DNA of 64,000 nt from contig JBHJMN010000030.1 of assembly GCA_042219835.1 (NCBI GenBank), positions 15,547-79,546 of the forward strand. Direction: 5' to 3'. The position numbers were made by a program, and so were the translations under genes. The stretch is from Paenibacillus_G elgii_A. Lineage in GTDB: Bacteria; Bacillota; Bacilli; Paenibacillales; NBRC-103111. The notes under the pieces were generated by a model. The model did no database searches. It saw only the letters and a list, made by a program, of their open reading frames with translations, and was not told where the DNA came from. Below are positions 8,571-16,591 of the stretch, piece by piece. Position 1 is the stretch's first letter, and each line of letters begins with the position of its first letter.

Positions 8571-8667
8571 ATCGCCTCCAAACTAAAAATCGATACACTC
8601 AGTAAGAATACGCTAGGAAGTGGAAAAAAGTTTCAGCTCTAGTTGAAACTATCTTGCCTGATCGTCG

Positions 8668-8694
8668 AAAAGGCTGCCTCTTCCGGCAGCCTTT
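8668..8694 (-). terminator. Terminator of the HxlR-type gene
   Basis: GGCTGCC/GGCAGCC stem with a 6-nt loop, followed on the minus strand by TTTTC. It starts 3 bp after the stop of the regulator. Confidence 0.8.
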
Positions 8695-8696
8695 CG

Positions 8697-9104
8697 TCAT
8701 GATCCGAAATTATTTTCCTGTAGCTTTTCTTGCTTCGCAGCCACGGCTTTGGCCGCACCGTTTATCCGGTCTTGGTACGCTTCCCCCCACTGCTTCATTT
8801 GCAAAATGATCGGTTCCAGCGTCCGGCCGAACTCGGTGAGCGAATATTCCACTTTGGGCGGAACCTGCTGGTATACTTCGCGATGCACGATGCCGTCCTC
8901 TTCCAGCTCCCGAAGCTGCAGGGTCAGCATTCGTTGAGTAATGGCCGGGCAGATGCGGCGGAATTCGTTGAACCGTTTCGTTCCGTCGATCAGATGGTAG
9001 AGCAGCACGCCCTTCCATTTGCCTCCGATGACATTCAGCGTAAACTCGACAGGGCACCCTTCTTTACTGGGAACAATACAGTTACCGCTAACCTTCTTGC
9101 CCAT
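8697..9104 (-). CDS. HxlR-family transcriptional regulator
   Basis: A 135-residue winged-helix regulator. Family signs are CPVEFTLNVIGGKWK at the N-terminus with a redox-type Cys pair (CIV and CPVE), LLYHLIDGTKRFNEFRR, AITQRMLTLQLRELEEDGIVHR for the recognition helix and wing, and VEYSLTEFGRTLEPI. Such proteins often sense electrophiles or thiol stress. Start: ATG at 9104 with AAAGGAA 7 nt upstream, chosen over an in-frame start 42 bp upstream that lacks a better site. An inverted repeat GATAC (9133-9137) / GTATC (9155-9159) lies in its own upstream region and could be its operator. No obvious target gene sits next to it. Confidence 0.85.
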   Translation of the reverse strand: MGKKVSGNCIVPSKEGCPVEFTLNVIGGKWKGVLLYHLIDGTKRFNEFRRICPAITQRMLTLQLRELEEDGIVHREVYQQVPPKVEYSLTEFGRTLEPIILQMKQWGEAYQDRINGAAKAVAAKQEKLQENNFGS

Positions 9105-9215
9105 TCGCTCATTTCCTTTCGGTATATAAATGGATACTATAAGCATTTTTATGTGTATCTACGTTCATTAAGTATATCACACAATTGGCCCATTAATATG
9201 AAAATGCTCCTGCAA

Positions 9216-9257
9216 AAACAAAAAGCGAAAGTTCCCGGAAACGGGAAGCCTTCGCTT
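9216..9257 (-). terminator. Terminator of the ABC exporter operon
   Basis: On the minus strand AAGCGAA pairs with TTCGCTT around an inner TTCCCG/CGGGAA stem, then TTTTTGTTTTTG. It lies 15 bp after the last permease gene. Confidence 0.85.
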
Positions 9258-9271
9258 AGAGCCTATGCAAT

Positions 9272-9997
9272 TCACAGAATGTCCCGCCGTCTGAACTCGT
9301 TGAAGCCGAAGACGGTGACCAGAAGAAAGACAAGGGCTACCGCGCCGTACAGAAGCGGGCCTTTATTGAAGGTGCTGCTTTGGCTTGCGAGCGCGGCCAT
9401 CGTCGGGTAGGTCCACGGATAGACGATCCAATATTTCGTATTGGCCACAAGGATCGAAGGGACCGCCAACCCGATCCCGATGCCTAGCGGGATGCCGATA
9501 TGGCGGTACCGCAGGCTGAGCCAGAATTGGATCGCCATGATCGGCAGCACGGCCGGAATCAGGCGTAGAAGCGGCAGCGCGATCCGGTCCAGCGGGATAG
9601 GGCCGTTCGCCCCGACGACTAAGCCTGCGGCGACGATGCTTGCACCGAAGATGGCGATATTCAGAACGACCAGCAGCAGCGCGAGGCTGAACTTGACCGC
9701 ATAAATGTGCCCGCGTCTGACCGGCAGCGCAAGCAGATGCTTCCAGCCGTTATGGCTATGCTCGATGCGGAGCATAAGTGCGATCACAATGGCGATAAAA
9801 AACGGCAGCAGCATCGGCGGGTAAAAAATGAGACACTGCTCGATTATAACGGTCCAATCGTCCCGGGTCCACACGTCGGTGTAGCGGGTAAAATTGCCGA
9901 TGCCTTGAGCGGTTAGCAGCATCGGCATGAGAATAACGATCCACAAAATGCGCGAATGCTTTAGTTTCAACCATTCGGCGGCGAATAGCGACTTCAT
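9272..9997 (-). CDS. ABC-2 type permease, lantibiotic/antibiotic exporter subunit (second)
   Basis: A 241-residue membrane protein with about six hydrophobic segments. It begins MKSLFAAEWLKLKHSRILW, the usual start of LanE/LanG or BcrB-like permeases, and carries HNGWKHLLALPVRRGHIYAVK after the second membrane segment. That motif recurs in the preceding permease (NAWKHLLSLPVRRGHVYAAK), so the two are paralogues that would form a heterodimer. The frame is open upstream, but ATG 9997 has an AAGGAGGT site. It ends in RRRDIL; the first permease also ends in KRDIL. Confidence 0.85.
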   Translation of the reverse strand: MKSLFAAEWLKLKHSRILWIVILMPMLLTAQGIGNFTRYTDVWTRDDWTVIIEQCLIFYPPMLLPFFIAIVIALMLRIEHSHNGWKHLLALPVRRGHIYAVKFSLALLLVVLNIAIFGASIVAAGLVVGANGPIPLDRIALPLLRLIPAVLPIMAIQFWLSLRYRHIGIPLGIGIGLAVPSILVANTKYWIVYPWTYPTMAALASQSSTFNKGPLLYGAVALVFLLVTVFGFNEFRRRDIL

Positions 9998-10023
9998 CTC
10001 CAGCGTACCTCCTTGGCGTACAG

Positions 10024-10755
10024 CTACAAAATATCTCTTTTCCCGAATTCGAGCATACCGGCCAGCAGCGCTGCGGTTCCGAAGAGCAGTCCGCTCACGA
10101 TGGAGACGCTGATGTCCCCATCCGGACCCGGCATGGTGAACAGCGGGGCCGCATATGGCAAGTAGCGCATCCATTCCGATTGGGCGAGGAAGATCGCGCC
10201 TACGGTGCCCGATACGCCGACAGCGACCGGAATAATCGTATTGCGGAAGCGGGAGCTGAGCCAATGCTGCACGCTGGCGATGCCGAGCGACGAAAAGATC
10301 AAGTACAACGCGTACTGTCCATAGAGGCCGAAGGGGAACGGTTCGGGAAAGCCGATGACGAGCCCGCACAGCCGTAGGCCGGCCATCAACGCCAGCACCG
10401 ACAAGACGGTCGCAAGCACAATGATGAGCCACTTGGCCGCATACACGTGCCCCCGCCGCACCGGCAGACTCAGCAGGTGCTTCCAGGCGTTCTCGCTATA
10501 TTCGCGGAAATGGACAATAGTCGCGAGCAGCGTAACCCCGATCGGGAGGAAGAAGGCCCACAGAAAAAACACTTCGTTCAGCATCGCTTCCCACGACGTT
10601 TTCCCCGCATACCGCTGCATCAAATAATCGTAGCGCAGGGACATGTTCAGGAAAATGAGCAGGGAGACGAGGGCCGGACCGCCGAAGGCAAGCTTCCACA
10701 GGACGCCTTTTTTCTGCTTGTACACTTCTGCCGCAAAGACGCTCCAACCCTTCAC
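10024..10755 (-). CDS. ABC-2 type permease, lantibiotic/antibiotic exporter subunit (first)
   Basis: A 243-residue integral membrane protein of about six segments, paralogous to the following permease (shared EYSENAWKHLLSLPVRRGHVYAAK segment and KRDIL end). The start overlaps the stop of the ATPase gene by 4 bp, which indicates translational coupling. With the ATPase it should form an exporter that removes a membrane-active peptide or antibiotic from the envelope. The substrate is not evident from sequence. Confidence 0.85.
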   Translation of the reverse strand: MKGWSVFAAEVYKQKKGVLWKLAFGGPALVSLLIFLNMSLRYDYLMQRYAGKTSWEAMLNEVFFLWAFFLPIGVTLLATIVHFREYSENAWKHLLSLPVRRGHVYAAKWLIIVLATVLSVLALMAGLRLCGLVIGFPEPFPFGLYGQYALYLIFSSLGIASVQHWLSSRFRNTIIPVAVGVSGTVGAIFLAQSEWMRYLPYAAPLFTMPGPDGDISVSIVSGLLFGTAALLAGMLEFGKRDIL

Positions 10756-11663
10756 AAGCTTTGCGCTCCCTTCGTCATCGTCAGGAAGATGTCTTCCAGC
10801 GACGGTGTATTCTCACTGACGTGCGAGACATCGAACCCGGCCGTAATCAGCTCGCGGTTCAGACGGGCAGCGCTCGTTGCCGACATGTCCACGTACAGGC
10901 TGTTATGACGCTTTTCCACTTGATGGCCCCGGGCCAGCAGGAAATTGCCCGCCTCCACGAGCGGAGCGGCATCGATTCGCAGCATTGTTTTATTCTGCTC
11001 CAGCAGCTCCTGAAGCGAGCCTTGGAACAGCAGCTCGCCCTTGTAAATAATGCCGACGCGGCTGGCAATCAGCTCGATTTCATTCAAAATATGGCTGGAG
11101 ACGAGCACCGACAAGCCGCGTTCTTCCGGCAGGCGGGCGATCAGCTCGCGGATCTCAAGAATGCCGGCGGGGTCCAGGCCGTTGGTCGGTTCGTCGAGCA
11201 CAAGCAGCATTGGATTACCCAGCAGCGCCTGCGCGATGCCGAGCCGCTGCTTCATGCCGAGGGAGAACGTTTTGACTTTTTTGTTGCGCCATTCGGACAG
11301 CCTTACCGTTTCCAGCACTTTGTCGATATCTGTTTTCCTTGCCTCTAGAAGCTTGCGGGTGATCTCCAAATTGTCATAAGCGCTCAGATTACCGTAATAC
11401 GACGGAGACTCGACCAGCGAGCCGACCCGGCGTAAGATATCGAGCCGGTGCCGGGCCAAGTCCTGCCCGAAGACGCGCACCTCGCCCTGCGTCGGACGAA
11501 TCAGCCCGAGCAGCATGCGGATCGTCGTCGTTTTGCCTGCGCCGTTCGGACCGAGGAAGCCGTACACTTCGCCCGGCCTTACCTGCAAGTCGACCCCTTT
11601 GACCGCGGCGAACGACTTGAATTGTTTGGATAACCGTTTTGTTTCCAAGATGAATTCGCTCAT
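10752..11663 (-). CDS. ABC exporter ATPase (BcrA/LanF-type)
   Basis: A 303-residue ATPase. Walker A GPNGAGKTT is near residue 39, the signature is FSLGMKQRLGIAQALLG, Walker B is MLLVLDEPTNGLDPAG, and the H-loop is in LVSSHILNEIE. The C-terminal 80 residues follow the BcrA/SpaF-like extension. It forms an operon with the two permeases and follows the two-component pair. Its ribosome binding site lies partly inside a hairpin that ends in seven T directly before the start codon, so expression may be set by attenuation. Confidence 0.9.
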   Translation of the reverse strand: MSEFILETKRLSKQFKSFAAVKGVDLQVRPGEVYGFLGPNGAGKTTTIRMLLGLIRPTQGEVRVFGQDLARHRLDILRRVGSLVESPSYYGNLSAYDNLEITRKLLEARKTDIDKVLETVRLSEWRNKKVKTFSLGMKQRLGIAQALLGNPMLLVLDEPTNGLDPAGILEIRELIARLPEERGLSVLVSSHILNEIELIASRVGIIYKGELLFQGSLQELLEQNKTMLRIDAAPLVEAGNFLLARGHQVEKRHNSLYVDMSATSAARLNRELITAGFDVSHVSENTPSLEDIFLTMTKGAQSL

Positions 11664-11701
11664 AAAAAAACCATGCTCCTTTCGTTCGACAAGAGCATGG
11701 T
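11664..11701 (-). terminator. Terminator-like hairpin overlapping the RBS of the exporter ATPase gene
   Basis: On the minus strand ACCATGCTC and GAGCATGGT (9-bp perfect stem, loop about 14 nt) are followed by TTTTTTT and at once by the ATG of the ATPase gene. The ribosome binding site AAGGAG (plus-strand 11676-11681) begins in the loop and ends in the 3' arm. It could end the histidine kinase transcript, or attenuate or occlude translation of the exporter operon. Confidence 0.65.
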
Positions 11702-11746
11702 ATCGTATGGAATTTAAGCTTCGCTTCAGTTTACCTTAAATCCGGC

Positions 11747-13150
11747 TTAAGTTTGCGGAAAAAGGACAATGATCGTCGTACCGTGCCCAAGCCGGCTTTC
11801 CGCTTCGACCTTTCCGTCGTGCGCTTCGATAATTTGCCGGGCGATCGCAAGGCCCAGCCCTGAGCCTTGATGGCTCGCCGCCGTATTCGTGCCGCGGTAG
11901 TACCGGTCGAATAGCTTGGCCATATCTTCCTTGGAGATGCCTACGCCGTTGTCGGCGATGATCACGCGTACGCCGCTCTCGTCGCCCGAGACGGTGACCT
12001 GCACCTGCGTCCCGGCGGGATTGTGGACGAGTGCGTTGAAAAGAAGGTTCAGAAACGCGCGCTGCAGCAACTTGGCGTCAAAGGACAGCGGGATCGTCTG
12101 CGGACGCGCATCGAACGAAATCGTCCGGCCCTGGCCCTCCGGGCTGTTAAGCAGCAAAATGACGGTTTCCTGCAGCAGCCGGACGACATCGCTCTTCTGC
12201 TTATCCATCGGCAGGAGATTGTGCTTAAGCTGCGACGTCAGCCGCAAATCGTCCAGCAAAGCTTCCATATAAACGGCGTTGCGAACAATCGTCGCCGCAT
12301 AGCCGGTCCGCTCGTCGGAACTGAGTTTGTAGTTTGGCTCGGCAAGCACTTCGCTGTAGCCCTTGATGGAAGAAAGCGGCGTTTTCAAATCGTGGGACAA
12401 GCCGGCGATCCATTCCTCCCGCATGCGGTCCACGCGATCCCGGTGCTGCTCAAGGGACGACAGGGTAGAGGAGAGGTGAAGCAGGCTGCGGTACACATCC
12501 TTATAAATTCCTTTTGGCGCAAGGCGAAGCTTATAACGGCCGTCCGCAAGCTCGCGGATCGCGTCAATGACGGTCCGTACCGGTCGCGAAAGTCTCCTGG
12601 CGAACAAATAGCCGATGATCAGCGTACCGCCCAGCGTCACCCCGAGGAGTATGTAAAAGCCGTTTGGGAAAAACGTTTGCACATTTTTCGGGCTGATATA
12701 TAGAAAATATTTGGTTACCGATTCCGCCGGAAAGCCGATCATGTAGCTCCAGTGGTAGCCGCCGTCTTCGACGCGGCTGATAAAGACGGTAAAATCTTTG
12801 ACGGCATATTTATAAAAAAATACGATTTCGCTGGGCGAGTAATGCGTCAGGGCATGCGGCGGCTTATGATAGGCGTAGGCTTCCGCGCCAGATTCGTCCA
12901 GAATTTGAATCCAGGCTCGCTGGAAGTCCAATTCTTCCAAACCTTCCGGGGTGACGTAAGGCCGTCCGCCTTGCAGGGCGATGCGCTTGTCGAAATCGTG
13001 CGTAAAACGTTCGGCAAAGGCGGCCATCTTGCCGTTATCGAAGGCCGGACCTCCGGCTAAAAAATAGAGCGCCGTATAATTAACGATCAGAATCAAGATC
13101 GCCAGCGTCGACATCGACAGTAAAAATTGGGTAATGACTTTCCACTTCAC
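11747..13150 (-). CDS. Sensor histidine kinase paired with the exporter
   Basis: A 467-residue membrane histidine kinase. One transmembrane segment lies near residues 10-30 and a second near 165-185, enclosing about 130 residues outside the cell, then a HAMP-like segment. The phospho-acceptor box is GLSHDLKTPLSSIKGYSE (His near residue 250), the N box LLFNALVHNPAG, and the G boxes IADNGVGIS and GSGLGLAIARQI. The sizeable extracytoplasmic domain sets it apart from BceS-type intramembrane kinases. It overlaps the response regulator gene by 4 bp. It likely senses the compound that the downstream ABC system handles. Confidence 0.9.
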   Translation of the reverse strand: MKWKVITQFLLSMSTLAILILIVNYTALYFLAGGPAFDNGKMAAFAERFTHDFDKRIALQGGRPYVTPEGLEELDFQRAWIQILDESGAEAYAYHKPPHALTHYSPSEIVFFYKYAVKDFTVFISRVEDGGYHWSYMIGFPAESVTKYFLYISPKNVQTFFPNGFYILLGVTLGGTLIIGYLFARRLSRPVRTVIDAIRELADGRYKLRLAPKGIYKDVYRSLLHLSSTLSSLEQHRDRVDRMREEWIAGLSHDLKTPLSSIKGYSEVLAEPNYKLSSDERTGYAATIVRNAVYMEALLDDLRLTSQLKHNLLPMDKQKSDVVRLLQETVILLLNSPEGQGRTISFDARPQTIPLSFDAKLLQRAFLNLLFNALVHNPAGTQVQVTVSGDESGVRVIIADNGVGISKEDMAKLFDRYYRGTNTAASHQGSGLGLAIARQIIEAHDGKVEAESRLGHGTTIIVLFPQT

Positions 13151-13878
13151 GGCCGTCCGTCCTTTCGCTGCAGCTTATAGCCGAGTCCCCGCACGGTCAG
13201 CAAATATTCCGGCTCCGACGGCTTGTCCTCCAGCTTTTCCCGCAGGTGGCGCATATGCACCATCACCGTATTGTCATACCCCGTGTACGAATCGCCCCAT
13301 ACCGTTTCGTACAAATGCGCCTTGCTGAACAGCTGTCCCGGGTGCCGGGCCAAAAATAGCAGCAGCTGGTATTCCTTGGCGGTGAGCGTCACCGGAACGC
13401 CGCGCTTACGTACTTCGCCCTGCTTCTCGTCGATCGTCACGCTGCCGAATTCGTAAGTGCTTCGGCTTTCCTCCTGCATGGCTGCGTACCGGTTACGGCG
13501 GAAATACGCTTTCATCCGATATGCAACTTCCTTTGGGCTGAACGGCTTTGTAATATAGTCGTCGCCGCCGAGGCTTAACCCCAGCAGCTTGTCCACGTCT
13601 TCGTTTTTGGCGGACAGGAAAAAAATCGGCGCAAGCGTGAATTGCCGCAGCTGCTGGCAGACGGCGAAGCCGTCGAGATCCGGCAGCATGACGTCGAGCA
13701 CGATCAGATCCGGCTTTTCGCTGCGGCACAGCTCGATGCCGGCAAGACCGGTGGCCGCTTTGAACACCAGGCGGAAGCCTTCTTTGCGCAGCACGGCATC
13801 GAGCAGGTTGACGAGGTCCGGTTCATCGTCGATGATAACGATTTTTTTGCCCGCGATATCGGTCATCTCATGGAGCAT
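13147..13878 (-). CDS. OmpR/PhoB-family response regulator paired with the exporter
   Basis: A 243-residue response regulator. The receiver domain has IIDDEPD, the phospho-acceptor Asp in LIVLDVMLPDLDG and the conserved Lys in DDYITKPFSPKE. The C-terminal winged helix is of the OmpR type (LTAKEYQLLLFLARHPGQLFS, YDNTVMVHMRHLREKLE, LTVRGLGYKLQ). ATG 13878 is chosen because AAAGGAGG lies 7 nt upstream; a start 36 bp upstream is possible. Probable targets are its own promoter and the exporter genes 1.5 kb downstream. Confidence 0.9.
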   Translation of the reverse strand: MLHEMTDIAGKKIVIIDDEPDLVNLLDAVLRKEGFRLVFKAATGLAGIELCRSEKPDLIVLDVMLPDLDGFAVCQQLRQFTLAPIFFLSAKNEDVDKLLGLSLGGDDYITKPFSPKEVAYRMKAYFRRNRYAAMQEESRSTYEFGSVTIDEKQGEVRKRGVPVTLTAKEYQLLLFLARHPGQLFSKAHLYETVWGDSYTGYDNTVMVHMRHLREKLEDKPSEPEYLLTVRGLGYKLQRKDGRP

Positions 13879-14050
13879 GGCGCTTCCTCCTTTGCAGATT
13901 TCGTTCATGGACATGTGTTTTTCCTATATATATATATACACCCATTTTCCTTCGAGCGGTCCACATACCCATACGCGGAAGGGCGGACCGGCATACGCTG
14001 AAATATCAGACAAGTCGGATTCAGTTTCTCGCTAAGGAAGGGATCGACGA

Positions 14051-14545
14051 ATGAACAATAAAAAGCATCGTGCTGCTCCCAAACGAGCTTCGGCCCGTAC
14101 AGCCAAATCGGCAAAACGAGGCGCTTCCTGTCCGCTGCGTCCGATACATTCCGCTCCCCATATGAACACGGCACAGGTGCGGGGACTGTTCAGCCCGTTC
14201 GGCATCGGCGGGGGGCTAGGCGGCTTCTCCAGCATTGGACGTACCGTAAGCGGTGTACCTGGCGGCGGCGTAGGCGCTGCGGAAGTGGCCGGAGGCGCCG
14301 GGGGCTTCCTCTCGTTCTTCAATTCGATCGGAGGTCTTGACGGCATCATTTCCACGATGGGGAAGGTGCAGAAGGTGTTCACCATCGTAAAGCAATTCGG
14401 CCCGATCTTCAAGCTGTTTGGCAGCTTCGGAGGCGGGGCGAATGTCAAGAGCCTCCGGCTTCCGGCTAAGGCCGTATACAAGCCTCGTTCCCGGGCGCTT
14501 GCAAATTCCGCGCGAGCCGCAGGACCAAAGCGGACTACAAGATAG
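14051..14545 (+). CDS. Small glycine-rich basic protein, unknown function
   Basis: 164 residues. A strongly basic N-terminus (KKHRAAPKRASARTAKSAKR) is followed by a glycine-rich hydrophobic middle (GIGGGLGGFSSIG, GGGVGAAEVAGGAGGF), a helical segment (KVQKVFTIVKQFGPIFKLFGSF), and a basic tail. No signal peptide or catalytic motif is seen. The layout recalls VrrA/YqfQ-like proteins of spore formers, whose Gly-rich part precedes a conserved helical end, but the resemblance is loose. A moderate RBS (AAGGAAGGGATCG) precedes the ATG and a strong terminator follows, which supports a real gene. Confidence 0.6.
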   Translation: MNNKKHRAAPKRASARTAKSAKRGASCPLRPIHSAPHMNTAQVRGLFSPFGIGGGLGGFSSIGRTVSGVPGGGVGAAEVAGGAGGFLSFFNSIGGLDGIISTMGKVQKVFTIVKQFGPIFKLFGSFGGGANVKSLRLPAKAVYKPRSRALANSARAAGPKRTTR

Positions 14546-14570
14546 CGCGGCCTAGCGGCCGTCAAAGCAC

Positions 14571-14624
14571 AAATATCCGGCTCAAATTCCTCGGACCTCG
14601 GGGAATTTGCCGGATATTTTTTTG
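14571..14624. terminator. Terminator between convergent genes
   Basis: ATATCCGG pairs with CCGGATAT around an inner CAAATTCC/GGAATTTG stem, followed by a run of eight T on the plus strand and preceded by AAA, so it may also act on the minus strand for the phosphatase gene. Confidence 0.85.
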
Positions 14625-14631
14625 CCTTGTT

Positions 14632-15438
14632 CTATAAAGGGACGACCTGCTTTTGTTTTTCCTTGTAATACACCCATTCGCGGAACCCGATTTCCTTCAG
14701 CCTTGCCGCCACTTCTTCCCAGTCGTCGCCAACCCGGGAAGGGACGTGCGCATCCGATCCGAACGAAACCTGGACGCCGAAATGAAGCGCCCGCTCCAAA
14801 ATCTCGTCGATCGGGTACCAGCCGCCGCAGTCTTTCGTTTTGCCGGAGGTGTTGATCTCGATCGCGATGTCATACTTCGCGATGGTCTGCAGCGTGCGGT
14901 CTACCGCGTCGGTCTGGATATCGGAGAAGGCCGGGTAGAAGCCCCGCATGGCGTCGATGTGGCCGAGAATCTGGAACATGCCGCTGCGCGCGGACTGCTC
15001 GATCAGATCGTAGTACAGCTCCTTCTGCTCCACCTTCTGGCGGTCTGTCAGTCCGTTCCACCGCTTCCGGTTGAAGATGCTGACGCCGCCCGACAAATGC
15101 ACCGACCCGATGATATAGTCGAACGGATATTGCTCGTACACTTTGCGGTACACGTCCGCCGCCTCGGGGAAGAAGTCCGACTCGACTCCCAACAGAACGT
15201 CGATACGTTCGCGGTACTCTTCCTTCAACTTCAGTACTTCCTCCACGTAACGGGCGAACTCGCTCTTCGCCATCGCGATGCCAGGCTGCTCCCGGTCCAC
15301 GCTGCTTGCAAAGTACGGCGAGTGATCGGAAATTCCGATGACTTGCAGGCCGTTTTTGATCCCGGCTTCGATATAATCGCGGATCGTTCCGGTCGCGTGA
15401 CCGCACCGTTCGTGATGCGTATGCAAATCGAATTTCAT
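14632..15438 (-). CDS. PHP-domain phosphatase, HisJ-like histidinol-phosphatase
   Basis: A 268-residue PHP metal-dependent phosphoesterase. The family metal motifs are in order: DLHTHHERCGHA at the N-terminus, GISDHSPYF, LGVESDFFP, IIGSVHLSGG, ILGHIDAMRGF and FGSDAHVPSRVGD near the C-terminus. These match the HisK/HisJ-type histidinol-phosphate phosphatase of Bacillus (about 268 residues). It stands outside any his operon here, next to a LysR regulator that ends 10 bp upstream on the same strand, so the exact phosphoester could differ. Confidence 0.85.
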   Translation of the reverse strand: MKFDLHTHHERCGHATGTIRDYIEAGIKNGLQVIGISDHSPYFASSVDREQPGIAMAKSEFARYVEEVLKLKEEYRERIDVLLGVESDFFPEAADVYRKVYEQYPFDYIIGSVHLSGGVSIFNRKRWNGLTDRQKVEQKELYYDLIEQSARSGMFQILGHIDAMRGFYPAFSDIQTDAVDRTLQTIAKYDIAIEINTSGKTKDCGGWYPIDEILERALHFGVQVSFGSDAHVPSRVGDDWEEVAARLKEIGFREWVYYKEKQKQVVPL

Positions 15439-15447
15439 GGCGTTCCC

Positions 15448-16350
15448 TCACTCCGAACCTATGAATTGAGTTTCCTGCATGCCCTTCAAATCCTCCAGAA
15501 ACTGGTGCAGCGCCGAGCTCAGATAGCGTCCCGACTTGTACACCACCCCGACCGGATGGCTGATCTCAAGCTCGTTCACCTTGATCATCTTGAGTGTCCC
15601 GAGGCGCAGCTCGCTTTGGATCGACAGCTTCGAGATGATCGCCGCCCCGAGATTCAGCTCCACCATCCGCTTCACTTCCTCGCTGCTCGACAGCTCCATC
15701 ACCACCTGCGGGGCGATGTACAGCTGCTTCAGAATTTGATCCACGAACCTCCGTCCCGCCGTTTCCGGAGACAGCATAATCAGCGGCAGCTCGTGGAGCC
15801 GCTCGATCGGTACATGCGCGAAACGCGCAAGCGGATGATCGGGAGAGACGACCAGCTCGAACGTATCGTAATAAAGCACGGAGCTTTCAAGCGCGGGATG
15901 CTTGTCGAACAGGTAGGTGATGCCGATATCGATCGTTCCGTTCTCGACGCTGTGCATGATTTGCGAGGTGGTCATCGAATGGATGGTCGTTTTGATCAAG
16001 GGGAACTGGTTCTGAAAATAAGACAGCACCCTCGGCAAAATTTGGATCGCGATCGAAGTCGTCGTTCCGAGGTGAATATGTCCTTGCGGTGTTTGGTTCA
16101 AATCCGAAAGCCGCTGCTTCAAATCTTCGACCGTCTGTAAAATGATCTCCGCATGTTCAAGAAACACTTGGCCGCTGTCGGTCAGCGTAACCGGCTGGTT
16201 GCGGTCGATCAGCACCGTTTTGAATTCGTCTTCCAGACTTTTAATTTGCGCCGAGACGGCCGGCTGAGTCAGATTCAGAATTTCGCCCGCTTTGCGGAAG
16301 CTCATGGTCTTGGATATCGTAATGAGCGTTTCCAACTGATTGAGATTCAC
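15448..16350 (-). CDS. LysR-type transcriptional regulator
   Basis: 300 residues. The N-terminal winged helix is LNQLETLITISKTMSFRKAGEILNLTQPAVSAQIKSLE, followed by the linker helix and a periplasmic-binding-like effector domain. GTG at 16350 is preferred because AGGAGG lies 7 nt upstream; the frame is open 15 bp further. The stop lies 10 bp before the PHP phosphatase gene, so they are probably co-transcribed. Divergent from the MFS exporter, with 241 bp between them. The effector is unknown. CysB/CbbR-like proteins share this general architecture. Confidence 0.88.
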   Translation of the reverse strand: MNLNQLETLITISKTMSFRKAGEILNLTQPAVSAQIKSLEDEFKTVLIDRNQPVTLTDSGQVFLEHAEIILQTVEDLKQRLSDLNQTPQGHIHLGTTTSIAIQILPRVLSYFQNQFPLIKTTIHSMTTSQIMHSVENGTIDIGITYLFDKHPALESSVLYYDTFELVVSPDHPLARFAHVPIERLHELPLIMLSPETAGRRFVDQILKQLYIAPQVVMELSSSEEVKRMVELNLGAAIISKLSIQSELRLGTLKMIKVNELEISHPVGVVYKSGRYLSSALHQFLEDLKGMQETQFIGSE

Positions 16351-16517
16351 ATCGTTCCTCCTCACCGGGGCGCGAACGCTTTCAATAGCATTCTCAAAAT
16401 AAGCAAATTTTATCGTTAATTTATTTAGGATAAATACAATTTCTTGACTTACTCCATTATATGATACTTAAAAGATTAGGGCAAACTACGCCCCAGAGAA
16501 AAAAATCACACAAGCAC

Positions 16518-16562
16518 TTGCCGGCTACTCAAATTTGAGTATAATTTATTTTAGTACTAAAA
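16518..16562 (+). promoter_or_regulatory. Promoter of the MFS-PadR operon with two perfect palindromes
   Basis: A -35 TTGCCG (16518-16523), a 16-bp spacer and a -10 TATAAT (16540-16545). The palindrome TACTCAAATTTGAGTA (16526-16541) fills the spacer and touches the -10 box. A second, TTTTAGTACTAAAA (16549-16562), covers the expected start site. The PadR-type gene in this operon is the likely repressor; the divergent LysR protein is the alternative. Confidence 0.7.
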
Positions 16563-16591
16563 ATACACCTAGGTAAAGTAAGGAGTAATTT

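Noticed and set aside
14653..16140. 495-residue open frame on the plus strand
   Set aside because: It lies opposite the PHP phosphatase and LysR genes, both of which have clear family motifs and ribosome sites. Composition is that of an antisense frame.
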